A stretch of DNA of 64,000 bases from NCBI GenBank assembly GCA_014872815.1, contig WKFK01000014.1, forward strand, positions 124,001-188,000. Reading direction: 5' to 3'. Below, piece after piece: positions 52,696-62,201 of the stretch. The notes under the pieces were generated by a model, which worked only from the letters and a program-made list of their open reading frames with translations, was not told the origin of the DNA and ran no database searches. The position numbers were made by a program, and so were the translations under genes. Source of the DNA: Paracoccaceae bacterium. GTDB taxonomy: Bacteria; Pseudomonadota; Alphaproteobacteria; Rhodobacterales; Rhodobacteraceae. Each line of letters opens with the position of its first letter. Positions within the stretch are counted from its first letter, which is position 1.

Positions 52696-54303
52696 ATGCA
52701 GGTACTGACACGGCTCAAGGCAAAGATCCGTAGGCATCATATAGCCCACATCGGGATTTTTCTGCTCGCCTTGGTGCTGTGGCCGATTTTAGGTGAATTA
52801 GACCTGTTTGAAGCGTTTTATGAGTACAGTCGGGCCCATGAAGATTGGGAGTTGGATGAGCTCGCTGTTCTTGCCCTTCTGCTGACCTTTGCGTTGCTTT
52901 TTTCTGTGATCATTCAAGGGCGCCATTTGCGGGCTATGGAACGCGAGCGCGAAGAGTTGAGACAGCAAGCCAAAACAAGTGCACGACATGATCCTCTCAC
53001 TGGAGCACTCAATCGCCGGGCGTTTTTGGACAGCATTGAGCAGATGTTGACTGCGGATGGCTCAGAAAAAGATGTGCGTCACGTTGCATTTCTTGGGTTG
53101 GACAAGTTTCGGAACATCAATGATCTCTATGGTTATCGGAGTGGGGACGCGGTTTTGATTGAGGTTGCCGAGCGGTTGAAAGCGGAAGTTGGGGCTGGTG
53201 GTATCGTGGCGCGTATGGCGGGCGACGAATTTGCGGTTGCTTATGACCCGATGATCACTCAAGGCCGGGCCGAGCGGGTTGCTCAGCGTTTGGTGCATGA
53301 AATTGGCAAGCCCGTTTGGGTTAACCAGAATACCGAAATACGTGTCGGCGTTTCGGTGGGCTTGGTGACATTGCAGCCTGAGGACACGGTTACAGAATTC
53401 ATGCGTTGTGCGGCAAAGGCCATGCAAATGGCAAAAGAGCACGCACGCGGGCGTTTTGCCTGGTACGATGCCGAATTGGATCGGCAGTCGATGGATCGCG
53501 AACAGCTTGCCTCTGACCTGAGCAAGGCCATTGCCAAGGACAATGTTGTGCCTTGGTTCCAGCCGATTGTGGAGATTGACCAAAATCGGGTGAGTGGCGT
53601 GGAAGTCTTGGCACGCTGGAAACATCCTGAGCGCGGTTTTGTCCCGCCTGGAGTCTTTATTGAAATCGCCGAGGACATTGGGCAAATCGGCCCCCTTGGA
53701 TTGAGTGTATTGCGGCAAGCGTGTGTGCAGGCCAAAGACTGGCCGGTGCCGTTGACGCTTTCCTTCAACGTTTCGGGAATGCAGTTTAAGGATCCGGCCT
53801 TGGTGCCGTCGATCCGGTTGCTTTTGGAGAGCACGGGGTTTCCAGCCAAACGCCTCATTATTGAGATCACAGAAAATTCGGTGATTGATGATTTCAAGGT
53901 GGCGCGGGAGAAACTTGAGGAGCTTAAGGCTATGGGTGTGGCCGTCGCCTTGGACGATTTTGGTACTGGCTATTCGAGTTTGGCCTGCTTGCAGAACCTG
54001 CCATTTGACCGATTGAAGATCGACCGCAGTTTTGTGACTGGGATTTCCGAACAACCGCAAAGCCAGAAAATCGTATCCGGTATCATCGGACTGGCGCAAG
54101 GGTTGCAGTTGGAAGTGACGGCAGAGGGGATCGAAACGCTCGAGGATCTGTCTTACGTTACGTATCTTGATTGCACTCGGGGGCAGGGTTTCCTGTATGA
54201 TCAGGCCATTCCGGGTGAGCAGGTTATTGCAAACCTGGATGATAAATGGCGTGATCTTCCCACGGCACCACAAACGATTTCGCATTTTGCAGGAAAGACT
54301 TAG
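52696..54303 (+). CDS. GGDEF-EAL protein (degenerate GGDEF, likely active EAL)
   Basis: A 535-residue membrane protein. Two membrane segments (about 18-38 and 55-76) precede a GGDEF domain (about 95-250) and an EAL domain (about 275-520). The GGDEF signature is altered: RMAGDEFAVAY has AGDEF, and the metal-binding DxD segment reads LGLDKF, so synthase activity is doubtful. The EAL domain has EVL in place of EAL but keeps FNVSGMQF, DDFGTGYSS and AEGIET, so c-di-GMP hydrolysis is likely. A perfect inverted repeat and a CtrA-type site lie upstream. Confidence 0.92.
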   Translation: MQVLTRLKAKIRRHHIAHIGIFLLALVLWPILGELDLFEAFYEYSRAHEDWELDELAVLALLLTFALLFSVIIQGRHLRAMEREREELRQQAKTSARHDPLTGALNRRAFLDSIEQMLTADGSEKDVRHVAFLGLDKFRNINDLYGYRSGDAVLIEVAERLKAEVGAGGIVARMAGDEFAVAYDPMITQGRAERVAQRLVHEIGKPVWVNQNTEIRVGVSVGLVTLQPEDTVTEFMRCAAKAMQMAKEHARGRFAWYDAELDRQSMDREQLASDLSKAIAKDNVVPWFQPIVEIDQNRVSGVEVLARWKHPERGFVPPGVFIEIAEDIGQIGPLGLSVLRQACVQAKDWPVPLTLSFNVSGMQFKDPALVPSIRLLLESTGFPAKRLIIEITENSVIDDFKVAREKLEELKAMGVAVALDDFGTGYSSLACLQNLPFDRLKIDRSFVTGISEQPQSQKIVSGIIGLAQGLQLEVTAEGIETLEDLSYVTYLDCTRGQGFLYDQAIPGEQVIANLDDKWRDLPTAPQTISHFAGKT

Positions 54304-54326
54304 AGGTAAGAACCTCATGTGTCTTG

Positions 54327-54361
54327 AGCCGGTGTGCAGAGTGTTGCGCATCGGCTTTTTT
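54327..54361 (+). terminator. Terminator after the GGDEF-EAL gene
   Basis: AGCCGGTGTGC pairs with GCGCATCGGCT (two wobbles) across an 8-base loop, followed by a T-run of six. It begins 23 bp after the stop. Confidence 0.85.
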
Positions 54362-54432
54362 GTGGCTGACGCATTTTGGGGCAAAGTCGCTGCGGGAGGG
54401 TGGAGACATTAAAAGAACGGATGTTCAAAAAA

Positions 54433-54467
54433 AATATTGCATAGGTCAGATATTGCGACCTAATATT
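54433..54467. promoter_or_regulatory. Imperfect palindrome upstream of the indolepyruvate oxidoreductase gene
   Basis: AGGTC and GACCT (9-base spacer) lie between two AATATT blocks, with TATTGC repeated inside. It ends about 40 bp before the ATG at 54509, in an AT-rich promoter-like stretch. It could be an Lrp-type or other operator; no regulator gene is adjacent. Confidence 0.4.
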
Positions 54468-54508
54468 CCGCGTATATTGGAAAGACCGTCCAGCGAGGGG
54501 AGCGCAAG

Positions 54509-57500
54509 ATGAGTATCCAGAAGGTGTCTTTGAACGACCGATTGGACCTGACCAAAGACAATGTGATGCTGAATGGCACGCAGGCTTTGGTGCGGCTGAT
54601 GTTGATGCAGAAGGCACGGGATACAAAGGCGGGGCTTAATACGGCTGGGTATGTGACTGGCTATCGCGGGTCGCCTCTGGGCGCTGTGGACAGTCAGATG
54701 ATGCGGGCGGAGAAAGAGCTCACCGCGCATGACGTGCTCTTTCAATCCGGTTTGAACGAAGACCTCGCGGCGACGCAGCTGTGGGGTAGTCAGCAGGCGG
54801 AGCTGCGCGGCGAAGGCAAGTTCGATGGGGTCTTTGGCCTGTGGTACGGCAAGGGGCCGGGCGTGGACCGGACCGGCGATGTGATGCGCCATGCCAATAT
54901 GGCGGGCACCAGCCCCAACGGTGGTGTGCTCATGGCGATGGGCGACGACCACACGGGCGAAAGCTCCACGGTGCTGCACCAGTCCGAATGGGCGCTGGTG
55001 GATGCTTATATGCCTGTTGTGTCGCCTGCCGGTGTGCAGGAGGTCTTGGACTATGGCCTCTATGGCCTCGCGCTCAGCCGGTTTGCTGGGGTTTGGGTGG
55101 GTCTGAAAACCATGAAGGACACCATTGAGGCCACGGCGGTGGTGAATGGCGATCCGCATCGTTTGGAATTTGTGACGCCGGAGTTTGACATGCCGGAAGG
55201 CGGGCTGAACATCCGCCTGCATGACACGCCACACGCGCAGGAAGCGCGGATGATTGACCACAAACGCTTTGCCGCAGAAGCGTTTAGCCGTGCCAACAAG
55301 ATGGACAAGCGGGTTTGGGGTAAGCCGGGGGCCAAGATTGGCTTTGTGGCCGCTGGCAAGAACTGGCTCGATTTGGTGCATGCCATGGACCTGCTTGGCA
55401 TTGATGAGGGCGAGGCGGAGCGGCTTGGCATCACCACTTATAAGGTCGGGCAGACCTTCCCGCTGGATATGACCTCGTTCAGCGAATGGGCCGAGGGGCT
55501 TGATCTGATTGTGGTGGTGGAAGAAAAGCGCAAGCTGATCGAGGTGCAGATTAAAGAGGCGATCTTTGACGACCGGCGTGGGCGGCGGGTCTATGGCTGG
55601 TATAAAGGCGGTCACGGCAGTATGGGGCGCGAAGAGCTGTTCCCGACCCGTGGCGCGCTAGACCCGATCATGATTGCCGAGAAGCTGGGCGACATTCTGG
55701 TGGAGGAAGGCCGAGGCACCGATGCGGTGAAGGCTGGAATGAACACCTTGAAAGAGGCGCAGCGGGCGGACAATGCCGAGGATATTGCAGTGCGCACGCC
55801 GTGGTTCTGTTCTGGCTGTCCGCACAACACCTCCACCAAAGTGCCGGAAGGTAGCCGGGCTTATGCCGGGATTGGCTGTCACTATATGGTGCAATGGATG
55901 GACCGTGAGACCACCGGCTTTACCCACATGGGCGGCGAGGGGGGCAACTGGATTGGTGAGGCGCCGTTCAGCAAGACCAAACATGTGTTCCAGAACTTGG
56001 GGGACGGGACGTACAACCACTCCGGTGTGCAGGCCATTCGGGCGGCTTTGGCAGCGAACACCAACATCACCTACAAAATCCTGTTCAATGACGCCGTGGC
56101 AATGACCGGCGGGCAGGCCAATGATGGCGGGTTGAGCCCGCAGAAGATTGCCGATGAGGTACGCGCCATGGGCGTGCAGCATGTCGCGGTGGTCTATGAC
56201 GAGAAAGAGGATGTGGACCAGTCCGTGTTCCCGGCTGGCATCACGTTCCATGAGCGTGCGGAACTGATGAATGTTGAGAAGAAGTTTCGTGAAATCAGCG
56301 GTGTAAGCTGCATTGTTTATGTGCAGACCTGTGCCAGTGAAAAGCGACGTCGGCGCAAGCGTGGGCAATTTCCGGACCCAGATCGTCGGGTGTTCATCAA
56401 CACAGATATTTGCGAAGGCTGTGGCGATTGCGGGGTGCAGTCCAACTGCATTTCCATCGAGCCGGTGGAAACCGAGCTGGGGCGCAAGCGCAAGATCAAC
56501 CAATCGAGTTGTAACAAAGACTTTAGCTGTCTGAATGGGTTCTGTCCGAGCTTTGTGACCGTGGAAGGCGCGAAGATCCGCAAGGGCGCAACGGCCGCGT
56601 TGGAATTGCCGCCCATGCCGATGCCGGAGATCAAGCCGATTGCGGGCACGCATAATGTGGTGATCACCGGGGTTGGTGGTACCGGCGTTGTGACCATTGG
56701 TGCAATCCTGTCTCAGGCGGCGCAGATTGACGGTAAGGCCGCGGGCATGATGGAAATGGCCGGGTTGGCGCAGAAGGGCGGTGCGGTGCACATCCATTGC
56801 CGTGTCGCGGAGACCCCGGAAGCGATCAGCGCGGTGCGTGTCGCCACAGGGGAATGTGATGCGTTGATCGGGGGCGATCTGGTGGTGAGTGCCGGGGCGA
56901 AGACCTTGGGACTGACCTCTGCGGGGCGCACCGGCGCGGTGGTAAACAGCCATGAGATTATTACGGGCAACTTCACGCAGGACACAGAGTTCAAACTGCC
57001 TACCGGGCGGTTGGAAGTGGCACTGCAAGCGCGCCTGCGTGAAAAACTGGCGTTGTTTGATGCCTCTGAGCTGTCCCGCGTGGTGATGGGTGATGCGATT
57101 TTCTCCAACATGATGGTGTTTGGCGCGGCCTGGCAAAAGGGGCTGGTGCCGGTCAGCCATGAGGCGATTGTGAGCGCGATTGAGCTCAACGGCGCTGCGG
57201 TGGAGAAGAACCTGCGGGCGTTTGAAATTGGACGCTGGGCGGTGCTTTACCCGGAGCAGGCGGCGGGCATGTTGGAGCCGAAAGTGGTGCAGAAGCCCAA
57301 AACGCTGGAAGAGAAGATCGCCTTCCGCGCGGAGCATCTGGTGAAATATCAGGGCAACGGGCTGGCGAAGAAGTATCGCAAACTGGTGGATGGTATTGAA
57401 GATGCGCGTCTGAAAGAGGCGGTGGCCTTGGGGTACCATAAGTTGTTGGCGTATAAGGATGAATATGAAGTGGCGCGCCTGCATCTGGAGACGCGTGCAA

Positions 57501-57925
57501 AGGCCGAGGAGGTCTTTGAAGGCAACTTTGAGATGAAGGTGCATTTGTCGCCACCGCTGATTGCGAAAGAGGGGCCAAATGGGCGTCCGCTCAAGACTGA
57601 GTATGGGGCCGGCATGATGCGCATGTTCCCGATTTTGGCGAAGATGAAAGCCCTGCGCGGCACGGCCTTGGACCCGTTTGGGCGTCATCCTGAACGCAAA
57701 ATGGAGCGGGCATTGATCGCGCAGTATGAGGCGGATATGGCCAAAGTGGTCTCGGCATTTGGCGCGCAGGCGCCAGAGGCTGCGGTGGCTCTGGCGGAAT
57801 TGCCGATGCAGATCAAAGGCTTTGGGCCGGTCAAGGTGGCCAATGAGGCCAAGGCGGCAAAGCGGCGCGAGGAGCTTTTGGCGGCGTTGCAGCAGGGCGA
57901 TGCGGTGTCTGCGGCCGCTGAATAA
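54509..57925 (+). CDS. Indolepyruvate ferredoxin oxidoreductase, fused subunits
   Basis: A 1138-residue fused oxidoreductase that oxidatively decarboxylates aryl 2-oxoacids with ferredoxin as acceptor. Order: an N-terminal pyrimidine/pyrophosphate thiamine-diphosphate half (about 1-620, with GYRGSPLGAVDSQM and GEGGNWIG), an iron-sulfur region (CEGCGDCGVQSNC and CNKDFSCLNGFC, about 635-685), then the gamma-type domain (GVGGTGVVTIGAIL, about 720-900) and a C-terminal helical part. The ATG at 54509 has GAGGGGAGCG upstream. It stands alone, between two terminator-like hairpins. Confidence 0.94.
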   Translation: MSIQKVSLNDRLDLTKDNVMLNGTQALVRLMLMQKARDTKAGLNTAGYVTGYRGSPLGAVDSQMMRAEKELTAHDVLFQSGLNEDLAATQLWGSQQAELRGEGKFDGVFGLWYGKGPGVDRTGDVMRHANMAGTSPNGGVLMAMGDDHTGESSTVLHQSEWALVDAYMPVVSPAGVQEVLDYGLYGLALSRFAGVWVGLKTMKDTIEATAVVNGDPHRLEFVTPEFDMPEGGLNIRLHDTPHAQEARMIDHKRFAAEAFSRANKMDKRVWGKPGAKIGFVAAGKNWLDLVHAMDLLGIDEGEAERLGITTYKVGQTFPLDMTSFSEWAEGLDLIVVVEEKRKLIEVQIKEAIFDDRRGRRVYGWYKGGHGSMGREELFPTRGALDPIMIAEKLGDILVEEGRGTDAVKAGMNTLKEAQRADNAEDIAVRTPWFCSGCPHNTSTKVPEGSRAYAGIGCHYMVQWMDRETTGFTHMGGEGGNWIGEAPFSKTKHVFQNLGDGTYNHSGVQAIRAALAANTNITYKILFNDAVAMTGGQANDGGLSPQKIADEVRAMGVQHVAVVYDEKEDVDQSVFPAGITFHERAELMNVEKKFREISGVSCIVYVQTCASEKRRRRKRGQFPDPDRRVFINTDICEGCGDCGVQSNCISIEPVETELGRKRKINQSSCNKDFSCLNGFCPSFVTVEGAKIRKGATAALELPPMPMPEIKPIAGTHNVVITGVGGTGVVTIGAILSQAAQIDGKAAGMMEMAGLAQKGGAVHIHCRVAETPEAISAVRVATGECDALIGGDLVVSAGAKTLGLTSAGRTGAVVNSHEIITGNFTQDTEFKLPTGRLEVALQARLREKLALFDASELSRVVMGDAIFSNMMVFGAAWQKGLVPVSHEAIVSAIELNGAAVEKNLRAFEIGRWAVLYPEQAAGMLEPKVVQKPKTLEEKIAFRAEHLVKYQGNGLAKKYRKLVDGIEDARLKEAVALGYHKLLAYKDEYEVARLHLETRAKAEEVFEGNFEMKVHLSPPLIAKEGPNGRPLKTEYGAGMMRMFPILAKMKALRGTALDPFGRHPERKMERALIAQYEADMAKVVSAFGAQAPEAAVALAELPMQIKGFGPVKVANEAKAAKRREELLAALQQGDAVSAAAE

Positions 57926-57954
57926 GCAGGCCAAAACTTGAACGACAAATCAAG

Positions 57955-57981
57955 AAATCCCGTGTGTTTTTAACGGGGTTT
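57955..57981 (+). terminator. Terminator after the indolepyruvate oxidoreductase gene
   Basis: AAATCCCGT pairs with ACGGGGTTT (one wobble) across a 9-base loop. The T-run is short. Confidence 0.6.
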
Positions 57982-58082
57982 CCTGCACTGGGGTGTTGCC
58001 TCTTGACGTTACGGAAGGGACTTAATTTTCCTTCATAAATCTGTCATAGGAAACGCGTGTTTTTTGCGATTCGAGAGCAACC

Positions 58083-58985
58083 ATGACTTACGCGATCAAC
58101 AATGCACGTGACATCAGCTATGCCTATGCTGCGGAAACACGCAGCGGCAAGGCGATGATCCGCATGCTGGAAAACTCCACGGGCCGTTTGAGATTGATCA
58201 AGCGGGCTGCCGGCTATGAGGATGAAGTGGCCGCGGGTCGGGACTTCTGGGAAGTGATGCGGGAGCGCTATGGTCTGACGCTGGATGTGATTGGTGGTTC
58301 GCTGGAGAATATCCCAAAGACCGGTCCTGTGGTGATGATTGCCAACCATCCGTACGGTATTCTGGACGGGTTGATGATGGGCTATATGCTGAGCGTCACA
58401 CGCGGTGACTTCCGGATCATGGCACATCAGGTGTTCCGCAAGGCGCAGGACATGGAAAAAGTGATCCTGCCGGTGAGCTTTGATGAAGACCGGGAAGCGG
58501 TGAAGCTGAACCTGCGGACGCGCAAAGTCTCGCTGGACTACCTCAAGCAGGGCGGCGCGATTGGGATTTTCCCAGGTGGCACGGTGTCGACCGCGGACAA
58601 GCCGTTTGGCCGTCCATTTGACCCGTATTGGCGTGGGTTTACCGCGCGGATGATTGCCAAGTCGGAAGCGGCGGTGGTGCCGGTGTTCTTTGACGGGCAG
58701 ACCAGCCGGTTGTTCCAGGTGGCGAGCCATCTGCATTACACGCTGCGTATGGGGTTCTTGATCCGTGAGTTCAAAAAACGCGTGGACACGCCCGTCCGCG
58801 TGGTGATTGGCGAGCCTGTGGAGCAGGCTGCGATCAAGAGCCGCGCCAGTGACACCTGGGAGCTCATGGACTTCCTGCGGGAACGCACCTATTCTTTGTC
58901 TCCAAAGCCGATCCGCAAAATGGGATATGGCTTTGAGTTTGAAGAAAAACATAAGCTTGACGGCCAGAAGGCTGCAAACAGGTAG
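58083..58985 (+). CDS. Lysophospholipid acyltransferase-like protein
   Basis: A 300-residue acyltransferase of the PlsC/hemolysin-like group. The active-site motif is [15 protein letters not shown], with His and Asp five residues apart, the form used by this subgroup (HX5D) rather than HX4[15 protein letters not shown] is the second motif. No membrane helix is clear. Such proteins acylate lysolipids, including lyso-ornithine lipid, but no lipid partner gene is adjacent. murI starts 13 bp later, so they may be co-transcribed. Confidence 0.85.
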   Translation: MTYAINNARDISYAYAAETRSGKAMIRMLENSTGRLRLIKRAAGYEDEVAAGRDFWEVMRERYGLTLDVIGGSLENIPKTGPVVMIANHPYGILDGLMMGYMLSVTRGDFRIMAHQVFRKAQDMEKVILPVSFDEDREAVKLNLRTRKVSLDYLKQGGAIGIFPGGTVSTADKPFGRPFDPYWRGFTARMIAKSEAAVVPVFFDGQTSRLFQVASHLHYTLRMGFLIREFKKRVDTPVRVVIGEPVEQAAIKSRASDTWELMDFLRERTYSLSPKPIRKMGYGFEFEEKHKLDGQKAANR

Positions 58986-58998
58986 ATCGAGGTGTGGC

Positions 58999-59811
58999 GT
59001 GGCAGTTGGACTCTTTGACAGTGGATTGGGCGGGCTGACCGTTTATGACGCGGTGAGCAAGCGCTTGCCAGATGTGCCGTTGGTGTATTTCGGAGACAAC
59101 GCCCACGCGCCCTATGGTGTGCGTGACGCTGATGACGTCTACAACCTGACCACCGCTGCCGTGGAGCGGATGTGGGACGCGGGCTGTGATCTGGTGATCC
59201 TGGCCTGTAATACCGCCAGTGCGGCGGCACTGCGCCGGATGCAGGAAAGCTGGATTCCCAAAGACAAGCGCGTGCTGGGTGTGTTTGTGCCTTTGATCGA
59301 AGCGCTGACGGAGCGCAGCTGGGGCGACAATTCGCCTCCACGCGAGGTTGAAGTCAAACATGTGGCGCTGTTTGCGACACCGGCGACTGTGGCGAGCCGG
59401 GCGTTTCAGCGGGAGCTGGCGTTTCGGGCGATTGGCGTGGATGTTGAGGCGCAGGCCTGTGGTGGGGTGGTGGATGCCATCGAAGATGGCGACATGATCT
59501 TGGCGGAAGCTTTGGTTCGGTCCCACGTGGACGCACTCAAGCGTAAGATGCCAAATCCTCAGGCGGCGATTTTGGGCTGCACGCACTACCCAATCATGCA
59601 CGACACTTTTCAGGACGCTTTGGGCGCGGATGTAAATGTGTATAGTCAGGCCAATCTGGTGGCAGATTCACTGGCAGACTATTTGGAGCGGCACCCCAAA
59701 ATGATTGGGCAAGGTACAGACAATTTGTTCTTGACCACGGGTGATCCTCGCAAGGTGAGCGATCGCGCGACCCAGTTCCTGCGACGACAAATCACCTTCC
59801 AAGCCGCGTAA
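58999..59811 (+). CDS. murI: Glutamate racemase
   Basis: A 270-residue MurI that makes D-glutamate for peptidoglycan. The N-terminal [13 protein letters not shown], the first catalytic cysteine ACNTASA and the second GCTHYP are present, with the expected spacing. The start is a GTG at 58999, with GAGG upstream; a longer reading overlaps the acyltransferase and lacks similarity. It lies 13 bp after that gene. Confidence 0.95.
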   Translation: MAVGLFDSGLGGLTVYDAVSKRLPDVPLVYFGDNAHAPYGVRDADDVYNLTTAAVERMWDAGCDLVILACNTASAAALRRMQESWIPKDKRVLGVFVPLIEALTERSWGDNSPPREVEVKHVALFATPATVASRAFQRELAFRAIGVDVEAQACGGVVDAIEDGDMILAEALVRSHVDALKRKMPNPQAAILGCTHYPIMHDTFQDALGADVNVYSQANLVADSLADYLERHPKMIGQGTDNLFLTTGDPRKVSDRATQFLRRQITFQAA

Positions 59812-59928
59812 CTGCGGCGAGGGGGCGCAGGCTCTCGCAATTTCATCCATTTCAGATTATTTAGCCCCGTAGGTGACGGGGATGGTTGCGCGAAGGCTGT
59901 GACCAAATGAAGGGAAGAGGTCGACAAC

Positions 59929-60957
59929 ATGACCCATAAAATCGCAATTCTTGGTGCCAGCGGCTATACAGGCGCCGAACTGGTGCGTTTGATCGCCACC
60001 CATCCCAGCATGGAAATTGTGGCACTGTCCGCGGATCGTAAGGCGGGTATGGAGATGGCGGCGGTGTTCCCGCATCTGCGGCACCTGAAACTGCCCACCC
60101 TGTGCAAGATCGACGAGATCGATTTTGGCGGTGTGGATTTGTGTTTTTGTGCATTGCCGCATGCGACTTCTCAGAAAGTAATCAAAGGCTTGCCGTCTGA
60201 TGTTAAGGTTGTGGACCTGAGTGCGGATTTCCGTCTGACTGATCCGGAAGAATACGCCAAATGGTATGGCGGGCAGCATGATGCGCTCGAGATCCAGAAA
60301 GAGTCCGTCTATGGCCTTACCGAGTTCTATCGCGACGAGATCAAGGCCGCGAGGGTTGTGGCCGGGACCGGCTGCAACGCCGCCACGGGGCAGTTTGCTT
60401 TGCGTCCGCTGATTGAGGCCGACGTGATTGACCTTGATCAAATCATTTTGGATCTGAAATGCGCAGTATCCGGCGCAGGGCGGTCCTTGAAAGAGAACCT
60501 CCTGCACGCCGAGCTGAGCGAAGGCTATCATGCCTATGCGATTGGCGGCACGCACCGGCATCTGGGGGAGTTCGATCAGGAGTTTTCTAAGATCGCGGGC
60601 CGCGAGGTGAAGGTGCAATTCACCCCGCATCTGGTGCCAGCCAACCGGGGTATCTTGGCAACCGTGTATGTGCAGGGTAACGCAGAGGTGATCCATGCCA
60701 CGTTGGCAAAAGCCTATGCTGAGGAACCGTTTATCGAGGTGTTGCCCTTTGGCGAAGCGCCGAGCACGCGGCATGTGCGTGGCTCCAACTTCTGCCATAT
60801 CGGCGTGACCGGCGACCGGATCGACGGGCGGGCTATTGTGATTGCGGCGTTGGACAACCTGACCAAGGGGTCTAGCGGCCAGGCGTTGCAAAACGCCAAC
60901 CTGATGTTGGGAGAAGAAGAGACCGCTGGCCTGATGCTGGCACCTTGTTTCCCGTAA
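59929..60957 (+). CDS. argC: N-acetyl-gamma-glutamyl-phosphate reductase
   Basis: A 342-residue ArgC of arginine synthesis, reducing N-acetylglutamyl phosphate to the semialdehyde with NADPH. Motifs include [20 protein letters not shown], the catalytic cysteine in AGTGCNAATG (the more usual form is NPGCYPT), and [15 protein letters not shown]. The gene is 27 bp before ccmE, so arginine and cytochrome maturation genes are probably one transcript up to the terminator after ccmE. Confidence 0.95.
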   Translation: MTHKIAILGASGYTGAELVRLIATHPSMEIVALSADRKAGMEMAAVFPHLRHLKLPTLCKIDEIDFGGVDLCFCALPHATSQKVIKGLPSDVKVVDLSADFRLTDPEEYAKWYGGQHDALEIQKESVYGLTEFYRDEIKAARVVAGTGCNAATGQFALRPLIEADVIDLDQIILDLKCAVSGAGRSLKENLLHAELSEGYHAYAIGGTHRHLGEFDQEFSKIAGREVKVQFTPHLVPANRGILATVYVQGNAEVIHATLAKAYAEEPFIEVLPFGEAPSTRHVRGSNFCHIGVTGDRIDGRAIVIAALDNLTKGSSGQALQNANLMLGEEETAGLMLAPCFP

Positions 60958-60984
60958 TTTGCGCGAGGGCGCCGGAGAGGACAA

Positions 60985-61443
60985 ATGAAGAGCCTAAAAA
61001 AGCAACGCCGGATTCAGGTGATCATCCTGACCTTCGTAGCCCTGATTATCTCGACCGCGTTGATTGGCTATGCCATGCGCGACGGGATCAATTTTTTCCG
61101 GTCCCCCTCTCAGATCATTGCTGAGCCGCCAGCGGCCACGGAAGTGTTCCGGATTGGTGGGCTTGTGGAAGAAGGCACGCTGGTGCGCGGTGATGGGGAA
61201 ACCGTGCGGTTTTCCGTGACCGACGGTGGCGCATCGGTGCCCGTTGCCTTTACGGGCGTTTTGCCGGACTTGTTCAAGGAAAACGAAGGTATGGTCGGCA
61301 CTGGCAAATACATTGACGGTGTGTTTGTAGCCTCTGAAATTTTGGCAAAACACGACGAGACATATATGCCGAAGGAAGTGGTGGACGCGTTGAAAGAGCA
61401 GGGCGTGTATCAGCACTATGATGAAGAGGCTGGCGACAGCTAA
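60985..61443 (+). CDS. ccmE: Cytochrome c maturation heme chaperone CcmE
   Basis: A 152-residue CcmE. An N-terminal membrane anchor (about 9-30) precedes a periplasmic OB-fold beta-barrel (about 50-130) with FRIGGLVEEGTLVRG and VAFTGVLPDLFKENEG. The heme-attaching histidine is in LAKHDETYMP. The ATG follows GGAGAGG. CcmE carries heme to CcmF/H, and ccmF is the next cytochrome gene, but the two are separated by the GTA-type lysis pair. Confidence 0.96.
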   Translation: MKSLKKQRRIQVIILTFVALIISTALIGYAMRDGINFFRSPSQIIAEPPAATEVFRIGGLVEEGTLVRGDGETVRFSVTDGGASVPVAFTGVLPDLFKENEGMVGTGKYIDGVFVASEILAKHDETYMPKEVVDALKEQGVYQHYDEEAGDS

Positions 61444-61465
61444 TTCTCGACGCTTTTGAGAATTG

Positions 61466-61500
61466 AAACCCCGTAAGCCACGACGCTTGCGGGGTTTTTT
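61466..61500 (+). terminator. Terminator after ccmE
   Basis: CCCCGTAAGC pairs with GCTTGCGGGG (one wobble) across a 6-base loop, followed by a run of six T. It isolates ccmE from the lysis genes. Confidence 0.9.
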
Positions 61501-61559
61501 CATTGCGGCAACGGGCAGCGTGCGGCGGGGTGGCGGCGGTTTAAGACAAAGCACGGCAG

Positions 61560-61581
61560 CCTGTGGTGAGAGGCACACAGG
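61560..61581 (+). promoter_or_regulatory. Hairpin covering the endolysin ribosome binding site
   Basis: CCTGTG and CACAGG form a 6-bp stem with a 10-base loop. The right arm contains the first bases of the AGGAGG ribosome binding site of the endolysin gene, so folding could limit translation. Confidence 0.4.
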
Positions 61582-61589
61582 AGGTTGCG

Positions 61590-62201
61590 ATGTTGGATGT
61601 TCGGCAAGTGGCAAAGGAGATTGTGGCGCGGGAAGGCGGGTTTGTGAACGATCCGGATGATCCGGGCGGGGCAACCAATTTGGGCGTGACGCTGGCCACA
61701 GCGCGGCGGTTGGGGTTGGACAAGGACGGAGATGGCGATGTTGATGTGGCTGATGTGAAACGGCTGTCTCCTGAGGATGCGGAGGCGGTGTACCTGCGGC
61801 ACTACTATGAGGGGCCGAAGGTCAACATGTTGCCGGAAGTTTTGCAGGCCTCGGTGTTTGACATGTACGTCAATGCGGGCAACAACGCGGTGAAGATTTT
61901 GCAGCGCTTGTTGGGACAGATGGGGCAGCAGGTCACGGTGGATGGCAAGATCGGGCCGCAGACCATTGCCGCCAGCAAGGTTGCGGCACATATGGCGCCG
62001 GATCATTTGGCGGATGCCTATGGGGTGGCGCGGCGGAACTACTATTTCCGACTGGCAGACTTGCGACCGAAGTCGCGCAAGTACGCGCGTTCGCGGGCCG
62101 GCAAGAAGGGCGGCTGGATCAAACGGGCAGAGGAGTTCATCTCGCCGCGCTATCATCTGACGCAACAGGAGTTTGACAAACGGGTGGCGTCATGGGGCTG
62201 A
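61590..62201 (+). CDS. GTA-type endolysin, GH108 N-acetylmuramidase
   Basis: A 203-residue peptidoglycan hydrolase of glycoside hydrolase family 108. The catalytic glutamate is in AREGGFVNDPDDPGGATNLG (Glu15). A DxDxDG loop (DKDGDGDVDVAD, residues 44-55) looks like an EF-hand calcium site. A C-terminal PG_binding_3-like part follows (LLGQ, VDGKIGPQT). The ATG at 61590 has AGGAGG. It overlaps the holin gene by 10 bp. This pair matches the unlinked lysis genes of the Rhodobacter capsulatus gene transfer agent in family and order. Confidence 0.88.
   Translation: MLDVRQVAKEIVAREGGFVNDPDDPGGATNLGVTLATARRLGLDKDGDGDVDVADVKRLSPEDAEAVYLRHYYEGPKVNMLPEVLQASVFDMYVNAGNNAVKILQRLLGQMGQQVTVDGKIGPQTIAASKVAAHMAPDHLADAYGVARRNYYFRLADLRPKSRKYARSRAGKKGGWIKRAEEFISPRYHLTQQEFDKRVASWG

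Noticed and set aside
55658..57934. Very long open frame (758 codons) antisense to the indolepyruvate oxidoreductase gene
   Set aside because: It mirrors the codon bias of a GC-rich gene, is rich in His, Arg and Gln, and has no recognisable domain; the plus-strand protein is full length with clear motifs.
58044..58952. Open frame antisense to the acyltransferase gene at 58083
   Set aside because: The plus-strand frame carries both acyltransferase motifs; the minus-strand frame is His/Arg-rich without a domain.
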